Shown here: piece by piece, positions 23,363 to 32,681 of the stretch
Layout of the letters: each line of letters starts with the position of its first letter
Position numbering within the stretch: the stretch's first letter is position 1
Source: Tanytarsus gracilentus
Lineage: Eukaryota > Arthropoda > Insecta > Diptera > Chironomidae
Reading direction: 5' to 3'
DNA length: 64,000 bases
Assembly (NCBI GenBank): GCA_038502055.1
Contig: JAXRKN010000043.1
Coordinates: 1,860,001-1,924,000, forward strand
Notes under the pieces: model-generated
What the model was told of the DNA's origin: nothing
The model's input: only the letters and a program-made list of their open reading frames with translations
Databases searched by the model: none
Made by a program: the position numbers and the translations under genes

Positions 23363-23992
23363 GGCAATAAAAGCCATGTAATTTTGTATTAAAAAATTTT
23401 TATACTTATTTTAATCCAACAAAGTTTACGTAAACAAAAAAATGCATTTTTAAACTTATCACAAGTTTACAGCTCAATTTTTTTTATCAAGATGTAAAGT
23501 AGGGACAATTAAGATTAAGATGTGGTTGTTTTTTTGACACGTACGCGTACGAAAGAATTTTATCAAATCTTGTTATTTGATCACATAATCAGCCCTTTGT
23601 GTAATTAAAGCAATTAAGGCTTTGGTTATAACTTCGAGGATTGTTTATAAATTTTGTCAAACTTAAAAGAGATTAAGTTTTAAAAATTAAGTAAAAGTTG
23701 TTCATATTTTTTTTATGATTGATAACAAAAATGAAAATCCTCAAATGAAGAAAAAAAGTTTACAGATATCTGCAGGTGTAACTCGTGTAAAAAATATTTA
23801 TGTTATGTAAAGAATGTTAAAATTACATTTATTTGCATAATTCTTTGATAAGAATGAAAAAATGTAGTGTCTTGATATAAAAACCTTTCGCAAATCATCA
23901 ACTGGCACCAAATTATATCGTGAAATCATAAAGAACAGAAAAAAGTTTTTTTTAAAGAAAATTTAATTCTTAAGAAAGTAAAAAATTTTAAA
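23363..23992. promoter_or_regulatory. Defensin A 3' flank and defensin B promoter
   Basis: Promoter elements upstream of the B gene: GATAAG at 23847-23852 and TATAAAAA at 23876-23883, about 110 bp before the ATG. The same GATA-then-TATA spacing recurs before every B gene. The rest is AT-rich non-coding sequence. Confidence 0.55.
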
Positions 23993-24241
23993 ATGCGTTT
24001 ATTATCAATTTTCTTGCTCTTCGCCATGATCTTCATCGTGTATGTCAGTGCGCTCCCAACGGATGGTGATGCTGATAATGGTACTGGAAACAATAACGAA
24101 AGTGCTGAGGATGGAGGTCGATCAGGCAGAGGATATGGATGTCCAAATGATTATCCATGTGATATTCATTGTGCAAGCAAGCCACAATATACTGGTGGAT
24201 ATTGCACTGGATTTTTATGGCAAGTTTGCAAATGTTATTAA
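23993..24241 (+). CDS. Defensin-like peptide B (unit 1)
   Basis: 82-aa single-exon prepropeptide: signal peptide about 1-20 (ending VSA), acidic Asp/Asn-rich pro-segment, then GRSGR, a furin-like RxxR site, and a mature peptide starting GYGCPNDYPC. Spacing is C-x5-C-x3-C-x10-C-x7-C-x-C with GGYC and terminal CKCY. The GYGCP start and CKCY end resemble the ancient invertebrate-type defensins (tick, scorpion, dragonfly, mollusc, fungal) more than classical fly defensin. Probably an immune-induced secreted antimicrobial peptide. AATAAA lies about 40 bp after the stop. Confidence 0.88.
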   Translation: MRLLSIFLLFAMIFIVYVSALPTDGDADNGTGNNNESAEDGGRSGRGYGCPNDYPCDIHCASKPQYTGGYCTGFLWQVCKCY

Positions 24242-24728
24242 ATTTTAAAATGATTAAAGAACCAAACAGCTACGCTGTAGTTCAATAAAAAAATGTATTC
24301 AAAATTAATAAAACAAAAAAAAATGTTTCACTTTGCGAAATCGGAAAGAAAATTTTACTTGGTTCGATAGCGAAGTATGGAGTAAGTCAGTGTATTAAAT
24401 ATGTTTTCTTGGTTCTTAATTATCTAACTTAAACAATTAACTTTTGGCAAAAAATTCATATCTTTTGTATTAATCTTGCATCAACAAGAAAATTCTCAAA
24501 TTGAAAAGTTTCCAGAAGTTACTAAATAATGTGAAAAATATTTACCTCCTGTAAAGAATGTTAAAACTAAATTTATTTGCATGACTTTCTGATAAGAATG
24601 GAAAATACTTTTGTGTTTTATTATAAAAACCCCAAACAAATCCTCAATTGGCATCAAATTCTATTGTGCAATAATCAAGGAAAGGAAAAAAATTATTAAG
24701 AAATAAAACTCAGTGAAAATCTTTAAAA
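24242..24728. promoter_or_regulatory. Defensin B 3' flank and defensin C promoter
   Basis: GATAAG at 24591-24596 and TATAAAA at 24622-24628 lie upstream of the C gene. GAAAAGTTTCCAGAAG at about 24505, whose reverse strand reads GGAAACTTTT, is a possible Rel/kB-like site. No other feature is seen. Confidence 0.5.
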
Positions 24729-24968
24729 ATGCGTTTAACAATTTTCGTACTCTTTACCATAATATTTGCCGTGTATGCGAGTGCGCTTCCATCGGATAGT
24801 GATTCTGCTGGAAACAATGACGAAAGTGCTGAGAATGATGGAGGCCGATCAGGCCGATTCGGATGCCCTTTCAATAGATATCAATGTGACAGTCATTGTG
24901 CTAGCAAGCCACAATATACTGGTGGTTACTGCACTGGAAAGTTTCGGCAAACTTGTAAATGTTATTAA
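24729..24968 (+). CDS. Defensin-like peptide C (unit 1)
   Basis: 79-aa single-exon prepropeptide. Signal peptide about 1-18, acidic pro-segment with GRSGR processing site, mature peptide starting FGCPFNRYQC. Cysteine spacing C-x6-C-x3-C-x10-C-x7-C-x-C; C-terminus CTGKFRQTCKCY. The central CASKPQYTGGYCTG is identical to that of the B peptides. This gene is the likely donor of the C-terminal coding sequence found in the third B gene. Confidence 0.88.
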   Translation: MRLTIFVLFTIIFAVYASALPSDSDSAGNNDESAENDGGRSGRFGCPFNRYQCDSHCASKPQYTGGYCTGKFRQTCKCY

Positions 24969-25735
24969 ATTTAAAAGAAAAATACAAAACTTGCTGTAAA
25001 GCATTAAAAAATCTGTTGAAAATGAATAAAACTTAATAAAATAAAAATATTTTGTGCACTTAACAAAAAAACTAAATCTTTTCACTTTACTAAGCTCCTT
25101 CCAGCTAGAACTTTTCTAGTATGCCAAAATTTGCACATGTTTTTATTTTTTTGTAAATTAAAAAATCATCATGTGCAACAAAAAAATAAAAGAAAATTTT
25201 TATCGTTAAATTTTTCAAATCAAATCAATCATTCTACTTTACCGACATTTACAAAATCTCTCCAAAAACAAAGTAAACAAACGAGAAGCGCTTCAGTAGT
25301 CCGCACACTTCAAGTCATTCGCAACTGTTTTGTAGAGATAAAAATTAAATTTTCGTTGAACTTCGCAAACTCTTTTCTCATTCATAAAATCTATTTTTTT
25401 CGGTGAAATCGCCAACTTAATGACAATGGAAGACACGCGATCAAAACATTTATGCCATCCTCGATAAGGAGTGAGCAAAGTAAAAGCTGTGAAAGTGAGT
25501 GAAAAGTGAAAATTTCCTTTTTGTGTGATCTACGCCCATAAGTAATAATAATAATCCCCATTTTTTTTCTCAAATATCCTCGCCAAACAAAAACACTCAA
25601 TTTTAAAAAGATCCAAGTGAAAATCAAATAATTATTGGATGATATAAGCGAGAAAACAAATATATTTGAGTTAGTGAAGATTTTTTTTATTGAAATTTCG
25701 CGCATCACAAGAAAGTTTAAGAGAAAAAAAGTGAG
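24969..25735 (+). promoter_or_regulatory. PACS promoter and 5'UTR, unit 1 copy
   Basis: Sequence between defensin C and the PACS first coding exon, present in all three units. The stretch from about 25150 to 25735 is strongly conserved between copies and probably holds the PACS promoter and 5'UTR. An antisense open frame here (25391-25966) is broken in unit 3 and is not considered a gene. Confidence 0.45.
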
Positions 25736-25842
25736 ATGTCTAAATTCGAGCGAATGAGCAGCAATTCCGGCAATAAGCCACCGACTACGCGCTATTTTGC
25801 TGCTTGGGAAGTTGATAGAACGCCATCGAATTGTGTACCGAG
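25736..25842 (+). other. PACS first coding exon, unit 1 copy (intact alternative first exon)
   Basis: 107 nt encoding MSKFERMSSNSGNKPPTTRY then FAAWEVDRTPSNCVPR, ending AG before GTGAGT (phase 2). The FAAWEVDR..CVPR block is the start of the furin-binding region of PACS proteins. Identical in coding sequence to the copies at 29208 and 32682. It could splice to 36689 across the later units or be silent. Confidence 0.75.
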
Positions 25843-26870
25843 GTGAGTTAACTAACTGATAAGTGAGCGGCGATAAGATGAGCCGTTGCGAAAATTGCGA
25901 TAAAATTGGGAAATTTTCACTTGAGAGTTTGTGAGTAAAAAAAAGAGTCGCGCAACAATCAAACAAAAATCCGGGGTGGAGAAATTGGGGAGTAACGTAA
26001 CTTTTAAATTTAAAATTTATTTCGTTAATAAAAAATTATTTGAAATTTTTGGAGTCAAAACTCAACGAATTGCTATAATTTTTTAACGAAGATAAATATT
26101 TAATTTGTGTTAAATTCAAAACTTGTTATAAATTTTTTATCGTAATCTTAAAATTTTATCGAAACACTCAATTCATTGTCTTTGCACCCATTGAAGAAAG
26201 CAAAATTAAATATTTGTTAAAACATTTTTTATATTACAATAAAAACGCCTTTCGACCGGATGATCATATCCTCTAAAAATCGGTTACATCCCTCGATCAA
26301 TTACGAACCTAAACAATGAATCATTTTGAGATGACTCGATTACTGATTGATCTCATTAGTCTCTCGGAATTCCAAAATTAAATTTTAAAATTTAGGGCTC
26401 AAAAGTCATAATACTTGAAACTGTGTGTCATCGACGAATACTATCGATTATTTATAAAATATTTTGTAGGCCATTATCTTTCAAACTTCTCAATCATTCG
26501 TCTGACCCCTTTCAAATAATAAGTGTAATACTCGTGATAATAAATAAATAATTTACACGCAGCAGTAACAAAAAAAGAAGTCAAATACATTGCGGAGTAA
26601 AGAAGAGAGAGAGGAAAGTCAATGATCCATTAACAACAATAAATTTAATGATGATGATTGTGTTAAGGTCTAATTATTTATTTGTTGAATGTATAAAAAC
26701 AGTATAATATCACATTATTTCTAATTCGGGTCGACAAAAATGAGAATGAGAAAATTTGGATGTGGGAAGCATCATTAAATATGAGGAAACGATTTCATCG
26801 CGTTTTGGTTCTCAATCGGGTGCCTCGCGTTCTAAATGGTTGGGGAGACGCGCAGTTATAACAGACAAAA
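25843..26870. other. PACS intron-1 sequence, unit 1 copy
   Basis: Non-coding intronic sequence, practically identical to 29315-30342 and slightly diverged from 32789-33806. It contains no gene. It ends at the duplication junction at 26870/26871. Confidence 0.7.
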
Positions 26871-26924
26871 CTAGGTGGTCGTTGCGGAGGAATTTTTTGG
26901 ACACATTGCAAATGCCATAATTGA
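26871..26924 (+). pseudogene. Truncated 3' end of defensin A (unit 2)
   Basis: The last 17 codons (LGGRCGGIFWTHCKCHN) and the stop of defensin A are joined directly to PACS intron sequence ending ACAGACAAAA. Signal peptide, pro-segment and first three cysteines are missing. The AATAAA after the stop is kept. It marks the duplication breakpoint (23309 in the full gene). Confidence 0.88.
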
Positions 26925-27494
26925 AGCAATAAAATCCATCTAATTTTGTATTAAAATTTTTTTATACTTTTTTAATACAATAAAGTTTACGTAAGCAAAA
27001 AATTGCGTGTTTTAAAAATATCACAAATTTACAGCCCTAAATTTTTTATCAAGATGTAAGGTAGGGACAATTAAGATTAAGCATAATGTGGTTGTTTTTT
27101 GACACGTACGAAAGAATTTTATCAAATCTTGTTGTTTGATCACATAATCAGCCCTTTGCGTAATTAAAGCAATTAAGGTTTTGGTAGTAGCTTCTAGGGT
27201 TGTCAAACTTATAAAAGTTAAAAAAAAGTTTAATGAAAACTCTCAAATGAAAAAAAATGTTTCCAGATATCTGCAGGTGTAACTCGTGTAAAAAATATTT
27301 ATGTTCTGTAAAGAAAGTTAAATTTAATATTTATTTGCATGACTCTTTGATAAGAATGAAAAAAATGTAGTGTCTTGATATAAAAACCCTACGCAAATCC
27401 TCAAATGGCATCAAATTCTATCGTGAAATCATAAAGAACAGAAAAAAGTTTTTTTAAAGAAAATTTAATTCTTAAGAAAGTAAAAAAATTTAAA
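26925..27494. promoter_or_regulatory. Defensin B promoter, unit 2
   Basis: GATAAG at 27349-27354 and TATAAAAA at 27379-27386, with the same spacing as the unit 1 B gene. It includes GTTTCCAGATATCTGCAGG near 27260. No other gene. Confidence 0.5.
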
Positions 27495-27743
27495 ATGCGT
27501 TTATTATCAATTTTCTTGCTCTTCGCCATGATCTTCATCGTGTATGCCAGTGCGCTCCCAACGGATGGTGATGCTGATAATGCTGCTGGAAACAATGCCG
27601 AAGATGGTGAGGATGCAGGACGATCAGGAAGAGGATATGGATGTCCAAATGATTATCCATGTGATATTCATTGTGCTAGCAAGCCACAATATACTGGTGG
27701 TTACTGCACTGGATTTTTATGGCAAGTTTGCAAATGTTATTAA
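27495..27743 (+). CDS. Defensin-like peptide B (unit 2)
   Basis: 82 aa, same architecture as the unit 1 B gene: signal peptide, acidic pro-segment (DADNAAGNNAEDGEDAGRSGR) and mature peptide GYGCPNDYPC ... CTGFLWQVCKCY. The mature peptide is identical to that of unit 1 B; the differences are in the pro-segment and one signal residue. The codons for ASKPQYTGGYCTG here match the C-gene version rather than unit 1 B, a sign of conversion between paralogues. Confidence 0.88.
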   Translation: MRLLSIFLLFAMIFIVYASALPTDGDADNAAGNNAEDGEDAGRSGRGYGCPNDYPCDIHCASKPQYTGGYCTGFLWQVCKCY

Positions 27744-28196
27744 ATTTTAAAATGATTAAAGAACCAAACAGTTAAGCTGTAGTTCAATAAAAAATGTATT
27801 CAAAATTAATAAAACAAAAAAAATTTACTTTGTTCGATAGCGAATTATGGAGTAAGTCAGTGTATTAAGTATATTTTCATGGTTCTTTTTTATCTAACTT
27901 AAACAATTAACTTTTGAAAAAAATTCATATCTTTTAAATATATCATCAACAAGAAAATTCTCAAATTGAAAAGTTTCCAGAAGTTACTAAATAATGTGCA
28001 AAATATTTACCTCTTGTAAAGAATGTTAAAACTAAAATAATTTGATAAGAAACTTTTTGATAAGAATGAAAAATACTTTTGTGTATTATTATAAAAACCC
28101 CAAGCAAATCCTCAATTGGCATCAAATTCTATTGTGCAATCATCAAGAAAAGGAAATAAAATCTTAAGAAATAAAACTCTGTGAAAATCTTTAAAA
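27744..28196. promoter_or_regulatory. Defensin C promoter, unit 2
   Basis: Two GATAAG motifs (28044-28049 and 28059-28064) and TATAAAAA at 28090-28097. The extra GATA site is shared with unit 3 but not unit 1. Confidence 0.5.
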
Positions 28197-28439
28197 ATGC
28201 GTTTAACAATTTTCGTACTCTTTACCATAATATTCGCCGTGTTTGCCAGTGCGCTTCCATCCGATAGTGATTCTGCTGGGAACAATGATGAAAGTGCTGA
28301 GGATGATGGAGGTCGATCAGGCCGATGGTTCGGATGCCCTTTAAATCAATATAAATGTGACAGTCATTGTGCTGGCAAGCCACAATATACTGGTGGTTAC
28401 TGCACTGGAAAGTTTAAGCAAACTTGCAAGTGTTATTAA
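28197..28439 (+). CDS. Defensin-like peptide C (unit 2)
   Basis: 80 aa. Signal peptide about 1-18, acidic pro-segment ending GRSGR, mature peptide WFGCPLNQYKC ... CAGKPQYTGGYC, ending KFKQTCKCY. It differs from unit 1 C at several mature residues (an extra Trp at the start, PLNQYK for PFNRYQ, Gly for Ser) and is close to unit 3 C. Confidence 0.88.
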   Translation: MRLTIFVLFTIIFAVFASALPSDSDSAGNNDESAEDDGGRSGRWFGCPLNQYKCDSHCAGKPQYTGGYCTGKFKQTCKCY

Positions 28440-29207
28440 ATTTAAAAGAAAAATACAAAACTTGCTGTAAAGCATTAAAAAATCAATTTAAAATGAATAA
28501 AACTTATTAAAATAAAAATATTTTGTGCACTTAACGAAAAAAATAAATCTTTTCACTTTACTAAACTCCTTCCAGCTAGAACTTTTCTACTATGCCAAAA
28601 TTTGCAAATGTTTTTATTTTTTTGTAAATTAAAAAATCATCATGTGCAACAAAAAAATAAAAGAAAATTTTAAAACGTTAAATTTTTCAAATCAAATCAA
28701 TTATTCTTCTCTACCGACATTTTCAAAATCTCTCCAAAAACAAAGTAAACAAACGAGAAGCGCTTCAGTAGTCCGCACACTCCAAGTCATTCGCAACTGT
28801 TTTGTAGAGATAAAAATTAAATTTTCGTTGAACTTCGCAAACTCTTTTCTCATTCATAAAATCTATTTTTTTCGGTGAAATCGCCAACTTAATGACAATG
28901 AAAGACACACGATCAAAACATTTATGCCATCCTCGATAAGGAGTGAGCAAATTAAAAGCTGTGAAAGTGAGTGAAAAGTGAAAATTTCCTTTTTGTGTGA
29001 TCTACGCCCATAAATAATAATAATAATCCCCATTTTTTTTCTCAAATATCCTCGCCAAACAAAAACACTCAATTTTAAAAAGATCCAAGTGAAAATCAAA
29101 TAATTATTGGATGATATAAGCGAGAAAACAAATATATTTGAGTTAGTGAAGATTTTTTTTATTGAAATTTCGCGCATCACAAGAAAGTTTAAGAGAAAAA
29201 AAGTGAG
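28440..29207 (+). promoter_or_regulatory. PACS promoter and 5'UTR, unit 2 copy
   Basis: Corresponds to 24969-25735. Just after the defensin C stop it resembles unit 1. Over about 28660-29015 it carries substitutions not shared by units 1 and 3, which agree with each other there. Confidence 0.45.
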
Positions 29208-29314
29208 ATGTCTAAATTCGAGCGAATGAGCAGCAATTCCGGCAATAAGCCACCGACTACGCGCTATTTTGCTGCTTGGGAAGTTGATAGAACGCCATCG
29301 AATTGTGTACCGAG
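29208..29314 (+). other. PACS first coding exon, unit 2 copy (intact)
   Basis: Same 107-nt exon as at 25736 and 32682, with intact ATG, frame and GTGAGT donor. It could act as an alternative first exon of PACS. Confidence 0.75.
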
Positions 29315-30342
29315 GTGAGTTAACTAACTGATAAGTGAGCGGCGATAAGATGAGCCGTTGCGAAAATTGCGATAAAATTGGGAAATTTTCACTTGAGAGT
29401 TTGTGAGTAAAAAAAAGAGTCGCGCAACAATCAAACAAAAATCCGGGGTGGAGAAATTGGGGAGTAACGTAACTTTTAAATTTAAAATTTATTTCGTTAA
29501 TAAAAAATTATTTGAAATTTTTGGAGTCAAAACTCAACGAATTGCTATAATTTTTTAACGAAGATAAATATTTAATTTGTGTTAAATTCAAAACTTGTTA
29601 TAAATTTTTTATCGTAATCTTAAAATTTTATCGAAACACTCAATTCATTGTCTTTGCACCCATTGAAGAAAGCAAAATTAAATATTTGTTAAAACATTTT
29701 TTATATTACAATAAAAACGCCTTTCGACCGGATGATCATATCCTCTAAAAATCGGTTACATCCCTCGATCAATTACGAACCTAAACAATGAATCATTTTG
29801 AGATGACTCGATTACTGATTGATCTCATTAGTCTCTCGGAATTCCAAAATTAAATTTTAAAATTTAGGGCTCAAAAGTCATAATACTTGAAACTGTGTGT
29901 CATCGACGAATACTATCGATTATTTATAAAATATTTTGTAGGCCATTATCTTTCAAACTTCTCAATCATTCGTCTGACCCCTTTCAAATAATAAGTGTAA
30001 TACTCGTGATAATAAATAAATAATTTACACGCAGCAGTAACAAAAAAAGAAGTCAAATACATTGCGGAGTAAAGAAGAGAGAGAGGAAAGTCAATGATCC
30101 ATTAACAACAATAAATTTAATGATGATGATTGTGTTAAGGTCTAATTATTTATTTGTTGAATGTATAAAAACAGTATAATATCACATTATTTCTAATTCG
30201 GGTCGACAAAAATGAGAATGAGAAAATTTGGATGTGGGAAGCATCATTAAATATGAGGAAACGATTTCATCGCGTTTTGGTTCTCAATCGGGTGCCTCGC
30301 GTTCTAAATGGTTGGGGAGACGCGCAGTTATAACAGACAAAA
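29315..30342. other. PACS intron-1 sequence, unit 2 copy
   Basis: Near-identical to 25843-26870; no gene. It ends at the second duplication junction. Confidence 0.7.
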
Positions 30343-30396
30343 CTAGGTGGTCGTTGCGGAGGAATTTTTTGGACACATTGCAAATGCCATAATTGA
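30343..30396 (+). pseudogene. Truncated 3' end of defensin A (unit 3)
   Basis: Same 17-codon remnant and stop as at 26871, joined to the same intron base. The identical junction shows that both arise from one original breakpoint later copied. Confidence 0.88.
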
Positions 30397-30966
30397 AGCA
30401 ATAAAATCCATCTAATTTTGTATTAAAATTTTTTTATACTTTTTTAATACAATAAAGTTTACGTAAGCAAAAAATTGCGTGTTTTAAAAATATCACAAAT
30501 TTACAGCCCTAAATTTTTTATCAAGATGTAAGGTAGGGACAATTAAGATTAAGCATAATGTGGTTGTTTTTTGACACGTACGAAAGAATTTTATCAAATC
30601 TTGTTGTTTGATCACATAATCAGCCCTTTGCGTAATTAAAGCAATTAAGGTTTTGGTAGTAGCTTCTAGGGTTGTCAAACTTATAAAAGTTAAAAAAAAG
30701 TTTAATGAAAACTCTCAAATGAAAAAAAATGTTTCCAGATATCTGCAGGTGTAACTCGTGTAAAAAATATTTATGTTCTGTAAAGAAAGTTAAATTTAAT
30801 ATTTATTTGCATGACTCTTTGATAAGAATGAAAAAAATGTAGTGTCTTGATATAAAAACCCTACGCAAATCCTCAAATGGCATCAAATTCTATCGTGAAA
30901 TCATAAAGAACAGAAAAAAGTTTTTTTAAAGAAAATTTAATTCTTAAGAAAGTAAAAAAATTTAAA
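30397..30966. promoter_or_regulatory. Defensin B promoter, unit 3
   Basis: GATAAG at 30821-30826 and TATAAAAA at 30851-30858. The sequence is the same as unit 2. Confidence 0.5.
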
Positions 30967-31215
30967 ATGCGTTTATTATCAATTTTCTTGCTCTTCGCCA
31001 TGATCTTCATCGTGTATGCCAGTGCGCTCCCAACGGATGGTGATGCTGATAATGCTGCTGGAAACAATGCCGAAGATGGTGAGGATGCAGGACGATCAGG
31101 AAGAGGATATGGATGTCCAAATGATTATCCATGTGATATTCATTGTGCTAGCAAGCCACAATATACTGGTGGTTACTGCACTGGAAAGTTTCGGCAAACT
31201 TGTAAATGTTATTAA
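30967..31215 (+). CDS. Defensin-like peptide B/C chimera (unit 3)
   Basis: 82 aa. Signal peptide, pro-segment and first half of the mature peptide (GYGCPNDYPC) are those of a B gene. The C-terminus is CTGKFRQTCKCY, the unit 1 C sequence, instead of CTGFLWQVCKCY. At the DNA level the C-like tract ends right at the stop codon, after which B-type 3' flank resumes. The change replaces a hydrophobic loop with a more basic one. All six cysteines are kept, so it is probably functional. Confidence 0.88.
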   Translation: MRLLSIFLLFAMIFIVYASALPTDGDADNAAGNNAEDGEDAGRSGRGYGCPNDYPCDIHCASKPQYTGGYCTGKFRQTCKCY

Positions 31216-31670
31216 AATTCAAAATGATTAAAGAACCAAACAGTTACGCTGTAGTTCAATAAAAAATGTATTCAAAATTAATAAAACAAAAAAAATTTAC
31301 TTTGTTCGATAGCGAATTATGGAGTAAGTCAGTGTATTAAGTATATTTTCATGGTTCTTTTTTATCTAAATTAAAACATTAACTTTTGGAAAATTTGTTC
31401 ATATCTTTTGTATTAATCATCAACAAAAAAATTCTCAAATTGAAAAGTTTCTAGAAGTTACTAAATAATGTGAAAAATATTTACCTCTTGTAAAGAATGT
31501 TAAAACTAAAATAATTTGATAAGAAACTTTTTGATAAGAATGAAAAATACTTTTGTGTTTTATTATAAAAACCCCAAGTAAATCCTCTATTGGCATCAAA
31601 TTCTATTGTGCAATCATCAAGAAAAGGAAATAAAATCTTAAGAAATAAAACTCTGTGAAAATCTTTAAAA
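31216..31670. promoter_or_regulatory. Defensin C promoter, unit 3
   Basis: TATAAAA at 31564-31570 with two GATAAG motifs upstream (about 31518 and 31533), as in unit 2. Confidence 0.5.
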
Positions 31671-31913
31671 ATGCGTTTAACAATTTTCGTACTCTTTACC
31701 ATAATATTCGCCGTGTTTGCCAGTGCACTTCCATTGGATAGTGATTCTGCTGGAAACAATGATGAAAGTGCTGAGGATGATGGAGGTCGATCAGGCCGAT
31801 GGTTCGGATGCCCTTTAAATCAATATAAATGTGACAGTCATTGTGCTGGCAAGCCACAATATACTGGTGGTTACTGCACTGGAAACTTTAAGCAAACTTG
31901 CAAATGTTATTAA
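31671..31913 (+). CDS. Defensin-like peptide C (unit 3)
   Basis: 80 aa, close to unit 2 C. Differences are LPLDSD for LPSDSD in the pro-segment and CTGNFKQTCKCY (Asn for Lys). RSGR processing site and six cysteines are present. The 3' flank from the stop onward differs from units 1 and 2. Confidence 0.88.
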   Translation: MRLTIFVLFTIIFAVFASALPLDSDSAGNNDESAEDDGGRSGRWFGCPLNQYKCDSHCAGKPQYTGGYCTGNFKQTCKCY

Positions 31914-32681
31914 ACTTGATCCAAAAGTTACTGTAGAGCATTAAAAATTTGTTAAAAATTAATGAAACTCAATAAAATAAAAATATTTTGTGCACTTAAC
32001 CAAAAAACTAAATCTTTTCACTTAACTAAATTTTAACAAAACCCCTTCCAGCTAGAACTTTTCTACTATGCCAAAATTTGCAAATGTTTTTATTTTTTTG
32101 TAAATTAAAAAATCATCATGTGCAACAAAAAAATAAAAGAAAATTTTTATCGTTAAATTTTTCAAATCAAATCAATCATTCTACTTTACCGACATTTACA
32201 AAATCTCTCCAAAAACAAAGTAAACAAACGAGAAGCGCTTCAGTAGTCCGCACACTTCAAGTCATTCGCAACTGTTTTGTAGAGATAAAAATTAAATTTT
32301 CGTTGAACTTCGCAAACTCTTTTCTCATTCATAAAATCTATTTTTTTCGGTGAAATCGCCAACTTAATGACAATGGAAGACACGCGATCAAAACATTTAT
32401 GCCATCCTCGATAAGGAGTGAGCAAAGTAAAAGCTGTGAAAGTGAGTGAAAAGTGAAAATTTCCTTTTTGTGTGATCTACGCCCATAAGTAATAATAATA
32501 ATCCCCATTTTTTTTCTCAAATATCCTCGGCAAACAAAAACACTCAATTTTAAAAAGATCCAAGTGAAAATCTAATAATTATTGGATGATATAAGCGAGA
32601 AAACAAATATATTTGAGTTAGTGAAGATTTTTTTATTGAAATTTCGCGCATCACAAGAAAGTTTAAGAGAAAAAAAGTGAG
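31914..32681 (+). promoter_or_regulatory. PACS promoter and 5'UTR, unit 3 (ancestral position)
   Basis: Region upstream of the PACS first exon that is contiguous with the rest of the gene. From about 32130 to 32490 it matches unit 1; downstream it diverges slightly from units 1 and 2. Confidence 0.45.

Larger units (their letters stand above)
23309..26870 (+). repeat. Tandem unit 1 (defensin B - defensin C - PACS first exon)
   Basis: First of three direct repeats; units 2 and 3 start at 26871 and 30343. It extends from inside defensin A to the PACS intron sequence ending ACAGACAAAA. Unit 1 is about 90 bp longer than unit 2, owing to extra sequence between defensins A and B (about 23630-23740). 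Confidence 0.9.
26871..30342 (+). repeat. Tandem unit 2 (3472 bp)
   Basis: Direct repeat of units 1 and 3. Its left part (A remnant through defensin B) matches unit 3, and its PACS part from about 29010 to 30342 matches unit 1, so it is a recombinant. It contains the A remnant, B, C and a PACS first exon. Confidence 0.92.

Noticed and set aside
25391..25966. 191-codon minus-strand open frame, repeated at 28863-29438 and in part at 32338-32912
   Set aside because: It is antisense to the PACS first exon and repeated only because the unit is duplicated. In unit 3 it is broken into two frames. There is no domain or promoter evidence.
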